NCBI RefSeq assembly: GCF_964204865.1
Contig: NC_135259.1
Location: 20,594,974 to 20,658,973, forward strand
Direction of reading: 5' to 3'
From: Styela clava
Lineage: Eukaryota > Chordata > Ascidiacea > Stolidobranchia > Styelidae
DNA length: 64,000 bases
Position 1 is the first letter of the stretch. Each line of letters starts with the position of its first letter. A model generated the notes under the pieces. It did not search any database, was not told the DNA's origin, and saw only the letters and a program-made list of their open reading frames with translations. The position numbers and the translations under genes are program-made. This document shows positions 22,518 through 34,234 of the stretch, one piece after another.

Positions 22518-23825
22518 ATGAATAGTACTGTATATGAGACAACCAACAGTGGTAGGAGCACTGTGGAAAATTTAGAAACAACTGCAACAAGCGACCTAAC
22601 AAGTTTAAATTTTTTGACTCCAACCACATCCCATAGTGGAACATCATTTGCAACTTCACAAGTAACAAATAATATGACAAGCACGACAACATTAGAAGAT
22701 GGTGAACCTTACGGTGGGGGATTTTACATTGGACTTAGTCTCGCTATTAGTTCAAGTATATTTATTGGCGGGAGCTTTATTTTGAAGAAAAAGGGCCTCC
22801 TGCGTTTAGCAAAAAAGGGGTCGCAAAGGGCGGGAGATGGAGGCCATGCATATCTCAAAGAATGGTTGTGGTGGGCTGGACTTATTACTATGGGTTTGGG
22901 AGAGGCGGCTAATTTTATTGCATATGCATTTGCACCAGCGACATTGGTCACTCCACTTGGCGCGCTGAGTGTCCTAGTAAGCGCTATTTTAGCGTCATAT
23001 TTTCTTAACGAAAGGCTGAATTCTCTTGGAAAAGTTGGATGTGTTCTCGCAATTCTTGGATCAATGAATATCGTTACTCACGCCCCTCAAAAAGAAGAAG
23101 TTGACAGCCTCACAGAAATGGCAGAAAAATTAAAAGACCCACTGTTTGTTTGTTATGCTTTAATTATTCTCGGTATCTCATTGTTTTTGATTTTCTACAT
23201 GGCACCGAGGAAAGGCACAACAAATATGCTGATCTACATTTCGATCTGTTCATTGCTTGGGTCGTTTTCAGTTTCGTGCGTCAAAGGAGTAGGTCTCATT
23301 TTCCGGGATTATTTCGCTAACCGACCAGTTTTTACTTTACCGATAACGTATTTCCTGATTTTCTCTCTCATTGCGACAATTTCAACGCAAATTAACTACC
23401 TGAATAAAGCTTTGGATATTTTTAACACGTCAATGGTGACACCGATATATTATGTCCTATTTACTACAGCAGTATTGACGTGCTCTGCTATACTTTTCAA
23501 AGAATGGCGAGAAATGATTGTCAAAGACGTCTTTGGAATTTTAATCGGATTTTTCACAACAGTAATCGGAATCTTTCTTCTTCATTTCTATAAAGATGTA
23601 GAAGTCCCATCCACACCGTTACCGATTTTGACCCCCTCAGACAGGCTGAATGATACCTCTAGAAACGGGCATCGTGTTTACTTTGCGAATAACTCAACGA
23701 ACCATGGGAATGAAAAACTAGAGCTTCTAGACCACATGGATACTTTGTATTCCGAGGAAGACGAGGACACAACAATATTTGAAACTCAGAATAATCAGAG
23801 GAATAAAATAGGAATAAATAGTTGA
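22518..23825 (+). CDS. NIPA-like magnesium transporter, single coding exon
   Basis: A 435-residue multi-pass membrane protein of the NIPA (Mg_trans_NIPA) family, which carries Mg2+ at plasma and endosomal membranes. Residues ~66-90 carry the family start '[23 protein letters not shown]'. There are nine hydrophobic segments in all, including [36 protein letters not shown] and [12 protein letters not shown]. The N-terminal ~60 residues are Ser/Thr-rich with NxS/T sequons at N2 and N52, suggesting an exposed, glycosylated tail. The C-terminus is a ~75-residue polar tail with an acidic patch (YSEEDEDTT). Its length is near that of NIPAL proteins (about 400-470). ATG 22518 is the first methionine. 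An AG after a T-rich tract (22454-22455) lies 62 bases upstream and may mark a 5' UTR or trans-splice acceptor. NIPAL1/4-like is the likeliest subgroup. Confidence 0.93.
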   Translation: MNSTVYETTNSGRSTVENLETTATSDLTSLNFLTPTTSHSGTSFATSQVTNNMTSTTTLEDGEPYGGGFYIGLSLAISSSIFIGGSFILKKKGLLRLAKKGSQRAGDGGHAYLKEWLWWAGLITMGLGEAANFIAYAFAPATLVTPLGALSVLVSAILASYFLNERLNSLGKVGCVLAILGSMNIVTHAPQKEEVDSLTEMAEKLKDPLFVCYALIILGISLFLIFYMAPRKGTTNMLIYISICSLLGSFSVSCVKGVGLIFRDYFANRPVFTLPITYFLIFSLIATISTQINYLNKALDIFNTSMVTPIYYVLFTTAVLTCSAILFKEWREMIVKDVFGILIGFFTTVIGIFLLHFYKDVEVPSTPLPILTPSDRLNDTSRNGHRVYFANNSTNHGNEKLELLDHMDTLYSEEDEDTTIFETQNNQRNKIGINS

Positions 23826-23959
23826 AAACTACAAAATACAAGTTCAAATAACCGTATTTTATGAAAGATTATGGCATATCAACATTATTGCACTTAACAA
23901 ACTTCAAACTTGACTGGCCAAATCATTGAAAGGTTGGTAAGTTAGACTACAGATTTGAG

Positions 23960-24167
23960 TACTCCAGTAGTGTGTGTACCAGGTTAGGGTTAGGTCATAA
24001 TTTCATTTTGATTTTCTTTTTTCCAGTTTTATTACGAGTTCGGGCACTGTCTCTGTTAGCCAAGTGAATATACCCCCTGCCCATAGGCTTCAGTTCTTAC
24101 AAATTGATGTAATGTAGGCGAACAAAATTAGTTAACTTCCTATTGGTATACACACTTCTGGAGCGCT
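23960..24167. mobile_element. Type-C MITE
   Basis: Starts ACTCCAGTAGTGTGTGTACC, contains CAGGTTAGGGTTAGGTCATA and GTTAGCCAAGTGAATATACC, ends CTTCTGGAGCGC. Same layout as 37970-38183. It lies just after the NIPA-like gene, so it may be within its 3' UTR or flank. Confidence 0.6.
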
Positions 24168-24330
24168 ATGGGATTTGTTCCTCAAAAGTCCAAATTTAGA
24201 AACAAAGACTCAATCGAGCTCTGTTTGCAAGTTTCAATATGGAAAAAATAACTAATCGACTTATTTTATAATTTGAAACAGAGACGCTACTAACAGTACC
24301 ACATCACTGAGTGAGTATTATACTCTAGGT

Positions 24331-24746
24331 CAGGGGTTCCCAAGCTTTTTTAGGACGACCCCAAGGACAACTTTCAAGTGTCCGGTGCGACCCCAAGTCA
24401 ATATATATATTTTTCATGAAACTTCAGAGTTTCTTTCACTGGATTTTTGAGTTTGGTCATGTGGTGGTATTAAATAAAATAAGCTAAAACCAAACAGTGA
24501 TGTCACAATAAGCTAGTACATTTTCTATCATAGCATAAGCATAGAGCGACGGCTATGGGCCTGTTTTACAGTAAGCCATGGTACAAACTGCTAAATTTAA
24601 CATGGTTTGTCAAATCTTAGATGATTTGTACATCCATCCTCTACCATACCTCAGTGACCCCACCAACCCCATGACCTGTTTGCGACCCTACCTACTTATC
24701 ACTCCGACCCAATTTGGGGTCGCGACCCCTGGTTTGGGAACCCCTG
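24331..24746. mobile_element. hAT-like MITE (416 bp), TSD 6/8
   Basis: Tips CAGGGGTTCCCAAGC and inverse GGTTTGGGAACCCCTG, typical of hAT. Flanking 8-mers CTCTAGGT (24323-24330) and CCCTAGAT (24747-24754) agree at six of eight positions. The frame 24578-24775 is internal. Confidence 0.8.
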
Positions 24747-24816
24747 CCCTAGATGTTCAAGCCCGGAGTGTATAATCAGCGATCTAACCAGCATAGTTAA
24801 TACTAACACTTTAAAC

Positions 24817-25460
24817 CAGTGGTTCCCAAAGTTGATTGGCCACGGCCAAAATTAGAAGCGGAATAATATTCGCGGGTTGGGGAAGGGAGCGACCACAATG
24901 GACCAATACTGGTATAATTGAACTGTTACGAATATAACATGCTTAAACTGTGATTATAACGTGACAATTGGCGGTATTTAAAATGCAAAAAGGTTAAAAC
25001 AAAGTGTTAAACCAGCGGTTCCCAAACTATGGGTCGCAAGAGGAATCTCAGTGGGTCGTGAAAAGATGTAGAAAGCTTTGATCAATTATACTGGTTATTA
25101 GGATCGATGGCAAAGCAAATTTAAAAGCAAATTTCGAAATAAACTATAACTTTTCAATTTTTTACGTCTAAAACTATCTGAAATTGAAATAAATGTTAAG
25201 TCTATTATGGAAAATAGCAAGAAACAAGCTCATCTTTCTCACTAGCTTCACTGAAAATTCAATTTGAGAAATTTAATTTGTTTCCTCTATCAATGTTTTA
25301 TTAATTTATTAAAGTTAAATGGGTCGCCATAAGCTGTGGTAGAAGATAGTGATAGAAGATAGATCTAAAAAGTTTGGGAACCACTGTGTTAAACTATTTC
25401 ACTATATTAAATCACTACACGGCCATAATTGGCCGACAGGCCATGGTTTGGGGACCACTG
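24817..25460. mobile_element. Outer hAT-like MITE carrying a nested copy
   Basis: Left tip CAGTGGTTCCCAAAG with GGCCACGGCCAAAATTA, right tip inverse TTTGGGGACCACTG with GGCCATAATTGGCC. Flanks do not give a clear duplication. It contains the younger insertion 25013-25386. Confidence 0.6.
25013..25386. mobile_element. Nested hAT-like MITE (374 bp) with exact 8-bp TSD
   Basis: Tips CAGCGGTTCCCAAACTATGG and inverse AGTTTGGGAACCACTG. TGTTAAAC is duplicated exactly at 25005-25012 and 25387-25394. Confidence 0.9.
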
Positions 25461-26580
25461 ATTTATGAAACACAAAGCCACTGCGCCGCCTAAATTTATT
25501 CTGTGCATGAGTGAATACCAGTATACAGTATGATCTTTCTTGTGAAGCTATCTTTTATTATTGAAGTGCCTTATTTTTATACCCTGGCTAAATTTTTAAA
25601 TTATCATGTTATATGTTTCTTAAAATTGTTAGTATCTAAAGACTGTAAAGGTGAATGTTTTTGTCTAGTGATTTTATAGAATTTACTGTAGTTAGACCAA
25701 AATCATATAACTGTTCGGTCTGTGGAGTTACCGGTATATATGGTTTTTAATCCACAACTTCCAAGCTGACCCCTTAGTTTGTCAACTTTCCTTTTGAGTT
25801 TCAACTCAGCTTTTATGCGAGGATATACAGTAATGATTTTTTGCTTCCGTTGGAATTTAGACTCGATAATCACCATTTGAAGTAAGAAGTCTGAATTTCC
25901 CTCTGACTCCCTTTTTAAACCAAGAAAAACCAATTTAAATACCAATGCCAAACTACTTCATGTTGCAGGCAGTTAACACTTGTTATATTGAAGCTATGCA
26001 TTTTGTGTTGTATTGAAAGAGTGTTTGGGCTTCCATTGTGTTATTGGGAGTAAAAAAATATTTGCTGTTGGTTTCACAGAAATTTTGATGTTCTAAATTG
26101 AGGATATTTCGTGAATGACATGGTTGTAATAGTTTTCTAAACTATCCTGTTATTGCTCCTCCCAGTGGTGCAGCTAGGGGGTGAGAGTTTCGAGTAGTAA
26201 TGTTTTAATTTTGTCGTAAGAAGACGCAAGCGCGAATTACATTGAACACAATTAAATTAATATAAGAAACGTTTTAGATTCTCGTAATTTTCATGGATTG
26301 AATATTTTATGCGGCAGAAAAGTCCTTATACTCCGAAAGAGTCGGCTTATTCAACGAGGGCGTAATCGCGGTGAGAACAGAATGTGAATTTTCGATTTTG
26401 AAATCCTCCCTTTGTGAAAATTCTGATTTCGCCTCTAATTCTCTGATCCGTTTTCTTTGTTTCTGTTTATTTCAAGTAAGGCTGGATCCTGGAATGAGTC
26501 ACAATTAGTGAAATATCTCGTCATTGTCCAACGACTAAATTTCCGATTACGTCTGTTTAATATATAAATATGTTAATTTT
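25461..26580. other. No gene recognised
   Basis: Low-complexity and unique AT-rich sequence. A hAT-like tip (CAGTGGTGCAGCTAGGGGG) is visible near 26164. The minus frame 25703-25951 is Lys/Leu-rich with no domain. Confidence 0.35.
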
Positions 26581-26804
26581 GGTACTCCCGAAGTATGTGA
26601 CCCAAGATGACAAACACTGAATCGTAGTGTGTGTACCAGGTTTAGGCCATAACTTCAGGTACGAATACTACAGGAGTCATTTGGCTAGTCCCTGAACCGA
26701 AATTAAAGTAAGGAAAATTGGAATAAAATTATGGCCAACCCTAACCTGATACACGCACTATGTTCAGGTGTCGGCCATCCTGATTCACATGATACGGGGG
26801 CGCC
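26581..26804. mobile_element. Type-A MITE
   Basis: GGTACTCCCGAAGTATGTG start, GGGGGCGCC end, with the TTTGGCTAGTCCCTGAAC centre. The arms are more diverged than in other copies. No clear target duplication. Confidence 0.75.
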
Positions 26805-27233
26805 CTCGAGAGAACCTAAATTTTGACATTGAATTTCACAAATTGGCACAAAGGAAAGAAATTGTTGTCGACCCTCGTTCTAGCAAATCAGGGGTCACCA
26901 TAAACTTCTCTATCAGTTATAAAGTTGGAGCAACATAGCATTGTGCTTCCCTTACTAACCCTCACAGCTTCACTATTTGTCAATGGTCTTATTATATAGC
27001 AGCTATATCAGTCACTTATATTGAAGGGTGAGCCCCGGCCTCGTTTCAGGCATTCAAAACAAAATTTTACCAATATTGAGAGTTAATAATACTACCTGAT
27101 TAATTTTCATGTTGAACCAAATGTTAATTAATAATACTGTTTAATTAAGTTTCATTCCATTTGTATATTTTAAGTTAAAATTTTTTCCGGTGTCGGTGTT
27201 GTATGTGATCTGCATGCAAATTTCTGATATATA

Positions 27234-27434
27234 GGGTGTCCATAAAGTCTTAAATTTTTTTCGATATATTTCGAATTTATTGATACCATATATTGTTTTG
27301 GCCCTCACAGATGTATTAAATGAAGTAAAAATACTTGAAAAATTACTGAATAAAAAACAACAAACCTGGTTAAGATATATTTAGAACTGATTCCATAACG
27401 AAACTGAAATTGTAAAGGGACTTTATGGACACCC
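27234..27434. mobile_element. Tc1/mariner-like MITE (201 bp) flanked by TA
   Basis: Tips GGGTGTCCATAAAGTC and the inverse GACTTTATGGACACCC, each next to TA (27232-27233, 27435-27436). Related copies, some one-ended: 29961-30150, 30548-30770 (inverted) and 39776-39970 (inverted). Confidence 0.7.
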
Positions 27435-27962
27435 TATATTGGGATGGGCAATTCAAATTACATAATTTAATTTTTAGTAAGTTATCCATGAGGCACACCT
27501 GGCTATCAGACAACCTTTTTAAGGAGTATCGCATTACTGTACAAAGCTTATCGAACAAAACAAAAAAGCTCATAGTTTCTGGGTTATTGTATTTTATTCA
27601 ACAAAAACGTAAAATGGTGGTTTGCGTAAAAAACATTAGTACTGGTTTTTAGTGTGGTAATATAGAACTGCCTAATCCAAAGATGCAAGGCTTATAAGCA
27701 GTGTTCCCTCTAAAGTGTGCGCGTGCACACAGCTTGGTTGGCAGGTTGAGAGTTTGTTGTTGTCCCACCCATTATCCAGTTAGAATGCCAGAATTTCTTC
27801 GTTGGTTTTTGCACAAATATTAGTCATTTCCCAAAAAGTGCGCACATACCAAAATTTCTGCGCACACATACTACAAAAAATTAGAGGGAACATTGCTTAT
27901 GGGCAAGATTGATTTTTGAGAAATAAAAATAGTAAATTTCTTTAGTGGCCTATCATAATTAG

Positions 27963-28010
27963 GGCTAGGCATTTCGAATCAAATAGTAAGTTATTTGAAT
28001 CGGTTTAGTT
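27963..28010. mobile_element. hAT left-end fragment
   Basis: TAGGGCTAGGCATTTCGAATC resembles the left tip of the 6221-8241 element; no right end nearby. Confidence 0.4.
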
Positions 28011-28489
28011 GGACCAAATTTTTAAAATGCAATTCTGACATATAGCTATAACTCCCCTATTCCTAGTATGTTATTGATGAAACATGTTTTTTATTGTGCT
28101 TGACAACTTCATGAACTGACTAAGTGATGGATTCTATGTTTTCAGTGGTTATGCGTATGGAAAACCCATTAAAAAGTCACAATTACACATATTCCAAGTC
28201 TTTGTTTCGAAAAAAGATTCTGAAATCATCAGGTTTTCGAAAATGCCCAGCCAATCACATTGCGCGTAGATCACATGCGACAGCGAAACATTTTTTTTTA
28301 TTTGAACTAGAAGTGAATTATATTAATTCCTAATTAACTCTTGTAATTATTTTCTTTTTTATATTTTGATTAGTTCACGGTACAAATGGTTTTGCACTAT
28401 TGCATCATAATAGTTTTTTAAATATTGTCATCTTCTATTTCTGAATCTAAATAACGGTAGTTACAAACTTTTGAGCCAATAGTTTCATT

Positions 28490-28697
28490 GGTACTCCCGA
28501 AGTATGTATACCTTTTCAGGGTTAAGGCCATAATTTGAATCCGATTTTCCTTATTTTAGTTCTATTACGAGTTCAGGGCTTGTCTGTGTTAGCCAAGTTA
28601 ATATACCCCCTGTCGATAGGTTTCAGTCCCTTTACACAACTTGATGAAAAATAGTGAATAAAATTAGTTACCTCCATATTGGTACACATACTTCGAG
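28490..28697. mobile_element. Type-C MITE
   Basis: GGTACTCCCGAAGTATGTAT start, CAGGGTTAAGGCCATAATTT, GTTAGCCAAGTTAATATACC, then TTGGTACACATACTTCG at the end. Confidence 0.65.
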
Positions 28698-29154
28698 CAT
28701 GTAAACTATTTTTGAGCATATAAATGATTATTGTTTTAGATTGTATTTCTTAAATTTGGTGATTTTGATAACTTAGTAAAATTTGCTATGTCAAATATAC
28801 AGGGGGATCTGTGGAATTCAGTACCTCATAGCTATAACTTCCTTATTGCAATGGTTTGAACTTTGAACTGCTTCGAATCTCTGGCCAATCAGCAGTGCGC
28901 AATGTATCGCCATAATTTTATAGGTTTCAGTAGAATAACTTCGCTCAGAGATGAGTGAGTCTTTATTATTTTTGAGTAGTAACACATAGCTTCTGGCACG
29001 TCAATGGCCACCCACAATATTGCTCAGAGATGAATCACTTTTAGTTTTGGGTGAGGCGTGTAGCATTTTGTGTTTCAGTGTTCACTCCTAAAATTGCTTA
29101 AGAGATTTGTCATTCAGAATTAATTCATGATGATGTATGTAGTCTGTCCTAACC

Positions 29155-29447
29155 CAGTGTTTCCCACTTGTTTTTACAACAAAAAGTGAAAAACTTGGCA
29201 ACATCTTTTTTCCACGAGCCATACTGCAATTTTGAAAACTCGCTGTTGAAATACAAGCATTTTCTCCCTCGAAGCAATTTCTGGTAAAATAAATATAATG
29301 TATAGAAATCATTGTTTGTATATGGTAGCTTAATTTTCCGACAAAAAAGCGCTACGTGCTGTTCAGTATTTGAGACTATTCTTGGATCGCATATTTTTAC
29401 AAACTCAATTTTTTGAAGAATTTGGGCTTGAAATGTTGGGGACCACT
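29155..29447. mobile_element. hAT-like MITE remnant
   Basis: Tip CAGTGTTTCCCACTTG at 29155 and inverse tip TTGGGGACCACTG near 29447. Flanks do not match; diverged. Confidence 0.45.
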
Positions 29448-29504
29448 GCCCCATGTTACTAGGAATAAAATAAAAAATATTAGAATAGTGTATTTACTGT
29501 ACGA

Positions 29505-29800
29505 ATATTCTGGCTGGCCACGCTCCACTGCTTCTAATGTACTAGTGTGGATTTATTGTCGTGGTTTGCCTGACCCAACTTTCGTGACTGAAACCTACAA
29601 ATTTCAAAATAGCTGGTGAGTTAATTCTGGCTGGTCACAGTCCACCGACTCCTTTTGATGTGATGAATTAGTGATTATTCCGACTGGCCACGCTCCACTG
29701 ATTCTCTTTGTTGTGTAGAACTTTTAAGTTATTCAAGTGTAACATCGGCATTAAAATGGCACAATTACAGTGTGTTTATTCTGTCTGGACATGCTTTGTT
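29505..29800. repeat. Short tandem repeat of a TCTGGCTGGCCACGCTCCACTG unit
   Basis: Four degenerate units near 29507, 29624, 29678 and 29778, irregularly spaced at about 55-115 bases. The core varies as CTGGCTGGYCACRSTCCACYG. Confidence 0.45.
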
Positions 29801-30241
29801 GATTTTGGTTTCAAAGCAGACCTACTCTTTAAGAGCTTTAAAAAGTAAACAGTCAGCCTTTGTTCAATAAAACTCCATGGATACATAGGTAAAAGAAGTC
29901 ATTATAAGCTTAGAATTACAAATGGTTATTTATTCCCAGACAAAATGTTTGAAAATATGATAGGGTGTCCATAAAGTCTTAAAAAAATTTTGAATTGCAA
30001 AGGAAATTTATCGATAACACATATTGTTTTGGCCCTCACAGATGTATTAAATTGAGTGAAAATACTTGAACAATTAATGATTAAAACGCAACAAACCTGG
30101 TTAAGATATATTGAGAACAGGCTTCATAATAAAATTTAAATTGTAATATTTATATGAAATTTTTGATATCTACTACACTTTGCCAGGGCGAATAGTATCT
30201 CACAAGTTTCTAAATTAAATGCCTCAATTCCGCAAGAATTC

Positions 30242-30274
30242 GCCCACGGCCACGCTAACAGAGTGGCCGTGGGC
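30242..30274. repeat. GC-rich perfect hairpin
   Basis: GCCCACGGCCAC (30242-30253), a 9-base loop, then its exact inverse GTGGCCGTGGGC (30263-30274). The 12-bp GC-rich stem stands out in AT-rich flanks and does not extend outward. Confidence 0.6.
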
Positions 30275-30547
30275 AGAGGGAATGACAAATTTGAGTAGGT
30301 GTTGTCTATGCGTTTTGATGTTCTTGTTTTCTTTTTGTGCGTATCATATTGTTTCAATTTCTAAGTTTGCATAAAGCACGAGAAGCACTCGAATTTTTAC
30401 AATTATATTGTGGCCCGGTTTGTATGTTTTAAAACCAGATGAAACCAGAACTGTGAAACCAGTGAAAATTTCAGCGAGATTTTAAAAAGCCAATATCATC
30501 AAATTTGATAAAAATAATCTATTTTGCCGACCTCTAGCAGCCTCTGT

Positions 30548-30770
30548 CATACAGAGTGTCTGTCCATGAAGTCCCCTTACAATTTCAATTTTATTATGAA
30601 GTCAGTTCTCAATATATCTTAACAAGGTTTGTTATCTTTTAATCAGTAATTGTTTAAAGTTTTTTTACTTCATTACATCTGTGAGAGCTAAAACAATATA
30701 TGGTATCGATGAATTCCCTTTGCAATTTTTAAAAATTTTAATACCTTATGGACACCCTATATAGTGTTGA
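30548..30770. mobile_element. Mariner-like MITE, inverted copy
   Basis: Right tip TTATGGACACCCTATATAG. Interior CAATATATCTTAACAAGG and ACATCTGTGAGAGC match the element at 27234-27434 in inverse orientation. The left tip is degenerate (GTGTCTGTCCATGAAGTCC). Confidence 0.55.
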
Positions 30771-31379
30771 AAACAATCTGAATCAGCTCAGATTTAACAA
30801 GGGAAACCAAACCAACGAAATTTCCAGGAAGCGTTTATGGTATTGTCGTCATTGTGATTCATCTCTGTGATTAAATTTTTCTGATTTTAAAATTCTACCG
30901 TGTTTTTCCAAAAATAAGACCTAAGAATAAGCCCTAGTGCTATTTTTCAAAGGAAAATTGAAAAATATTGTGGTATTTTCGATGAAACTAGGTAGTTTAT
31001 TAGCATAATTATTGTGGTTGCGGTTATTTGTACGTTTAAAAATGACCTAAACATACATGGATGCAAATATAATTTCCAAAAATAATTTAAGACCTGTATG
31101 TTGTGTAACTCTATCCCTCTCAAGAATCAGATCCAAGAATTACGTAGGTACATTACCTTTGGCTATGGTGAGACTACAGGGGTTGGCAATTACTTTCTGA
31201 GTGGGTCAGTTATAGATGATAGACTTGTTTACTGGGCCGGAGGCTCATAACTCAATATGAAAAACTATGAATAAAAAAAAAACAGTTTTTCACAGAAGCT
31301 AGGCAAACGTTCTTATAATAATGAGCGCAATGCAACAATCGGGGTAACAACTGAAAATTATAGGGTCACAATCCCCTTC

Positions 31380-32192
31380 TATGGACCTAGCATCGAATTC
31401 CGTTTTTACTTCATGACATTGGCCAATCAGCAAGATGCAAAAAGCTCAGACACTTTTCTCACTCAGACAGATTTTCATGTGTGGTTGTAAACATTACCTC
31501 GTTTCCGCATTTTTGAACTCTATTCGTTAGTTTTCCTCTGTGTTTCGGGAACTTAAATATAAATCAGATAATTCAATGATCACTTTGTCTTCCTAGGAGT
31601 TTTAATTTAACTGCAGTAACAAAAAATTAGTGTAGAAATAGCTGTGATAGACTAGGCTAAAATTCCTTACCGGTACTTTTAAAAAACAGATTGTTGTATG
31701 CAATGAATCGTAATGATGGTTTGAAACACATACCCCATTTTACAGGCGCCAACCCGCAAACGCACTCTTAAAATAGCCCTGAAAATTTTGCAATGGTAAA
31801 GTATAGGAGGAATTTTTCGGGGGTCAAAGGTCGGGGAAAGGTCCATAGGAAGGGTATAGGTGAGGACCAAAAAATTATATGGTATCGATAAATTCCACAC
31901 CCCATAGTTTCAGATTGTGAATTTTCAAAACAGCACAACAAGTCTGGTATTAAATTGCTCACATGCACTCACTGAAAAATTAAGAAGACTAATCTCCTGA
32001 GTGATGCAAGAGACTATAAGAAATTATAATGCAATATTGTGACTTACTGATTACAGATTAACGAGGGATCCAAAACAATTATGTTGAAACAATCAGGAAA
32101 ATAGCTATGTGATATTGGATTCCACATAACCAGAGTTTTTTTTCCAAAAATGTGGCACAAAATTCATTCATCTAAAAGGGTGATGGTGAATG
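31380..32192. other. No gene recognised
   Basis: No supported exon. Two overlapping minus frames (31679-31968) lack domains or splice context. A hAT tip (CAGGGGTTGGCAATTAC) related to 32201 lies just before this stretch at ~31177. Confidence 0.35.
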
Positions 32193-32200
32193 GATTAGAG

Positions 32201-32744
32201 TAGTGGTGGGCAAATTGCGGGCCAGATCCGGCCCACCGATGTGTTTCATCCGGCCCACTTGTGCCCGCTGAAATTCCCACTATAGTTTTTATGGATATAA
32301 ATTTCAACAAATACCTATTGCAGGGTGGTCCAAACCCAGGCCTGCGGGCCACATGTGGCCCGCCACTTCATAATAAGTGGCCCGCGTCACATTCGGAGAG
32401 GAATCAAAAAATTGCATTTCGTGTTGTTTCGTCATAAAATTAACCAAAAAAATATTTTGACATATTGTTGCATGACTAATGTCACTGAATTGGCTAGTGT
32501 TATGGCTTGCTGAGGAAACTAGCGAAGTTAAACGAGCGAAGTTCTTGGCACTATTGTAGCCCGCGAACAATGCAAAAGTAATTTTGTGGCCCGCTGAGCT
32601 GCCAGTCTTGGACCACCCTGACCTATTGTATTGCATCAGTGAAACTCAGCAGGAAGACTAATGTTATCAAAGTTAAAGTCCGGCCCATTAAACAAGTCTA
32701 TTATCTGTAAGTGGGCCAGTTACGAAAGTAATTGTCCACCCCTG
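32201..32744. mobile_element. Outer hAT-like MITE with exact 8-bp TSD
   Basis: Tips TAGTGGTGGGCAAATTGC and inverse AATTGTCCACCCCTG. GATTAGAG is duplicated exactly at 32193-32200 and 32745-32752. Interrupted by the element 32321-32620. Confidence 0.9.
32321..32620. mobile_element. Nested hAT-like MITE (300 bp) with exact 8-bp TSD
   Basis: Tips CAGGGTGGTCCAAACC and inverse CTTGGACCACCCTG, with GCGGGCCACATGTGGCCCGC near the left end. ACCTATTG is duplicated exactly at 32313-32320 and 32621-32628. Open frames in it (32304-32636) reflect the inverted repeats. Confidence 0.92.
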
Positions 32745-32752
32745 GATTAGAG

Positions 32753-34000
32753 CTTACGACCGAATATGATTACTAAAAAAGTTTCGTCGAGGGATAGATT
32801 GCCAAAGTCTAGGATAATACCGTCACTTATATTATCTGTAAAATAAACACAAAACTGACCTACTATTAATACTGAGCAAATAGACTGAATAGTGAGAGCA
32901 GTCTTTCATTGGTTATACTTGGGCCAGATATGAATTTTGTAGGTAAAACAGTGGCGTATCTCCATAAAATTGCGCCCGTGGCAAAGTATATATATGCGCC
33001 CACCATGATCGTTTGAGTCGCAATTTTTAATGGCTGTTTTTGAGTTGAGATACTTGTATCTTATTCTTTTTTAATTGAAATAAGAGTTCAAATTATTTCT
33101 AATTTAAAATTATTTCATTGAAACATTTTACGATAAAAACTTATCACCGATTTTGCGCCACAATCCAAACAGCACCCATAAACACTCAAAAACGAAGTTG
33201 GTTCTGATTGGGAATCAATTCCAGAAAAATGAAAGCAGGATTTGTCAACCGTATTTGATTTTTCAACTCAGTAATTGTATCTGATTTTTTTATGAATTTA
33301 TTCTTTTTTTCGACTCGTGTTGAGTATATTATAATCCACAGTTAAACTTACATTGTATTACAAAAATGTAGCTTTTCTAACTTTGATTTTTTTTTAATTT
33401 CTCACTTTCATGCATTTGAGTTTGTATATATTATTAACATTGATTTTTGCTTGTATGCACATTTAATGATGCTTCTGTAGTATGAGTATCAGGTCAGGTC
33501 ATAATTTTATTCCGATTTTCCATATTTTAGTTCTATTACAAATTTGGGACTGTCTTTGTTAGCCAAGTGAATATACCCCTAACAAATATTTTCAATGAGC
33601 TTCACTTCCCCTCCCAAAGATCCCCCCCCCCTCCAATAATCCTCATGGAAAGGAAAGTTTGAATGTCAATTTATTCGGGTATAGAAAACCTTGTAAAAAA
33701 TACCCAAGCTTTGATCAATCAACTTTTTTGGGGGGGTAAAGGGGTAAAGCAAATAACCTCAAGTTATAATTGCGCAATTCTTGATCAGAATATTCTGTAA
33801 ATGTTTGATTTGATTATTTTATTTATTTTCAGTTTTATTATTTTGTGTGTGTATAACTTTTCAAAAATTATAGAATGCACTGAATTATAAATAAAAAAAC
33901 ATTTGATGAAATTAATGGAAGGTTATGTTTTCATTACTATATGGGGGGAGAGGAAAACTGTGAATATGGTTAGATCATATTAGCTATTACAATCTACCAA
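32753..34000. other. No gene recognised; repeat scraps
   Basis: Contains a hAT tip (CAGTGGCGTATCTCC near 32950), a one-ended type-C MITE scrap (~33476-33585), and C-rich/G-rich tracts near 33624-33635 and 33730. Confidence 0.35.
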
Positions 34001-34002
34001 GT

Positions 34003-34234
34003 TTCCCTGAAAATAATAAGACAGTGCAAAATAACACTACGGATTATTTTTGTCGGGTTGTATTTTATTTTCATTTATCAAAAACAAAATTACAAAGTAG
34101 AATATTGCGAACCGATATTCATTTGTTTATAAATAACATGTTTTTATTTGAAAAAATCTGCTAAACATAGATTTGTCTCGCCAGATTCATTGAAGATTTT
34201 CGACCAGGTCTTATTTTTGGGGACACACTGTACC
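34003..34234. mobile_element. Inverted-repeat element with TTTCCCTGAAAATAATAAGAC tips
   Basis: Left AGTTTCCCTGAAAATAATAA and right inverse GGTCTTATTTTTGGGGACAC define about 230 bases. A one-ended relative (GTGTTTTTCCAAAAATAAGACC) is at ~30900. Superfamily not assigned. Confidence 0.5.

Noticed and set aside
32304..32636. 110-codon minus-strand frame
   Set aside because: Lies across the nested hAT MITE; no conserved domain.
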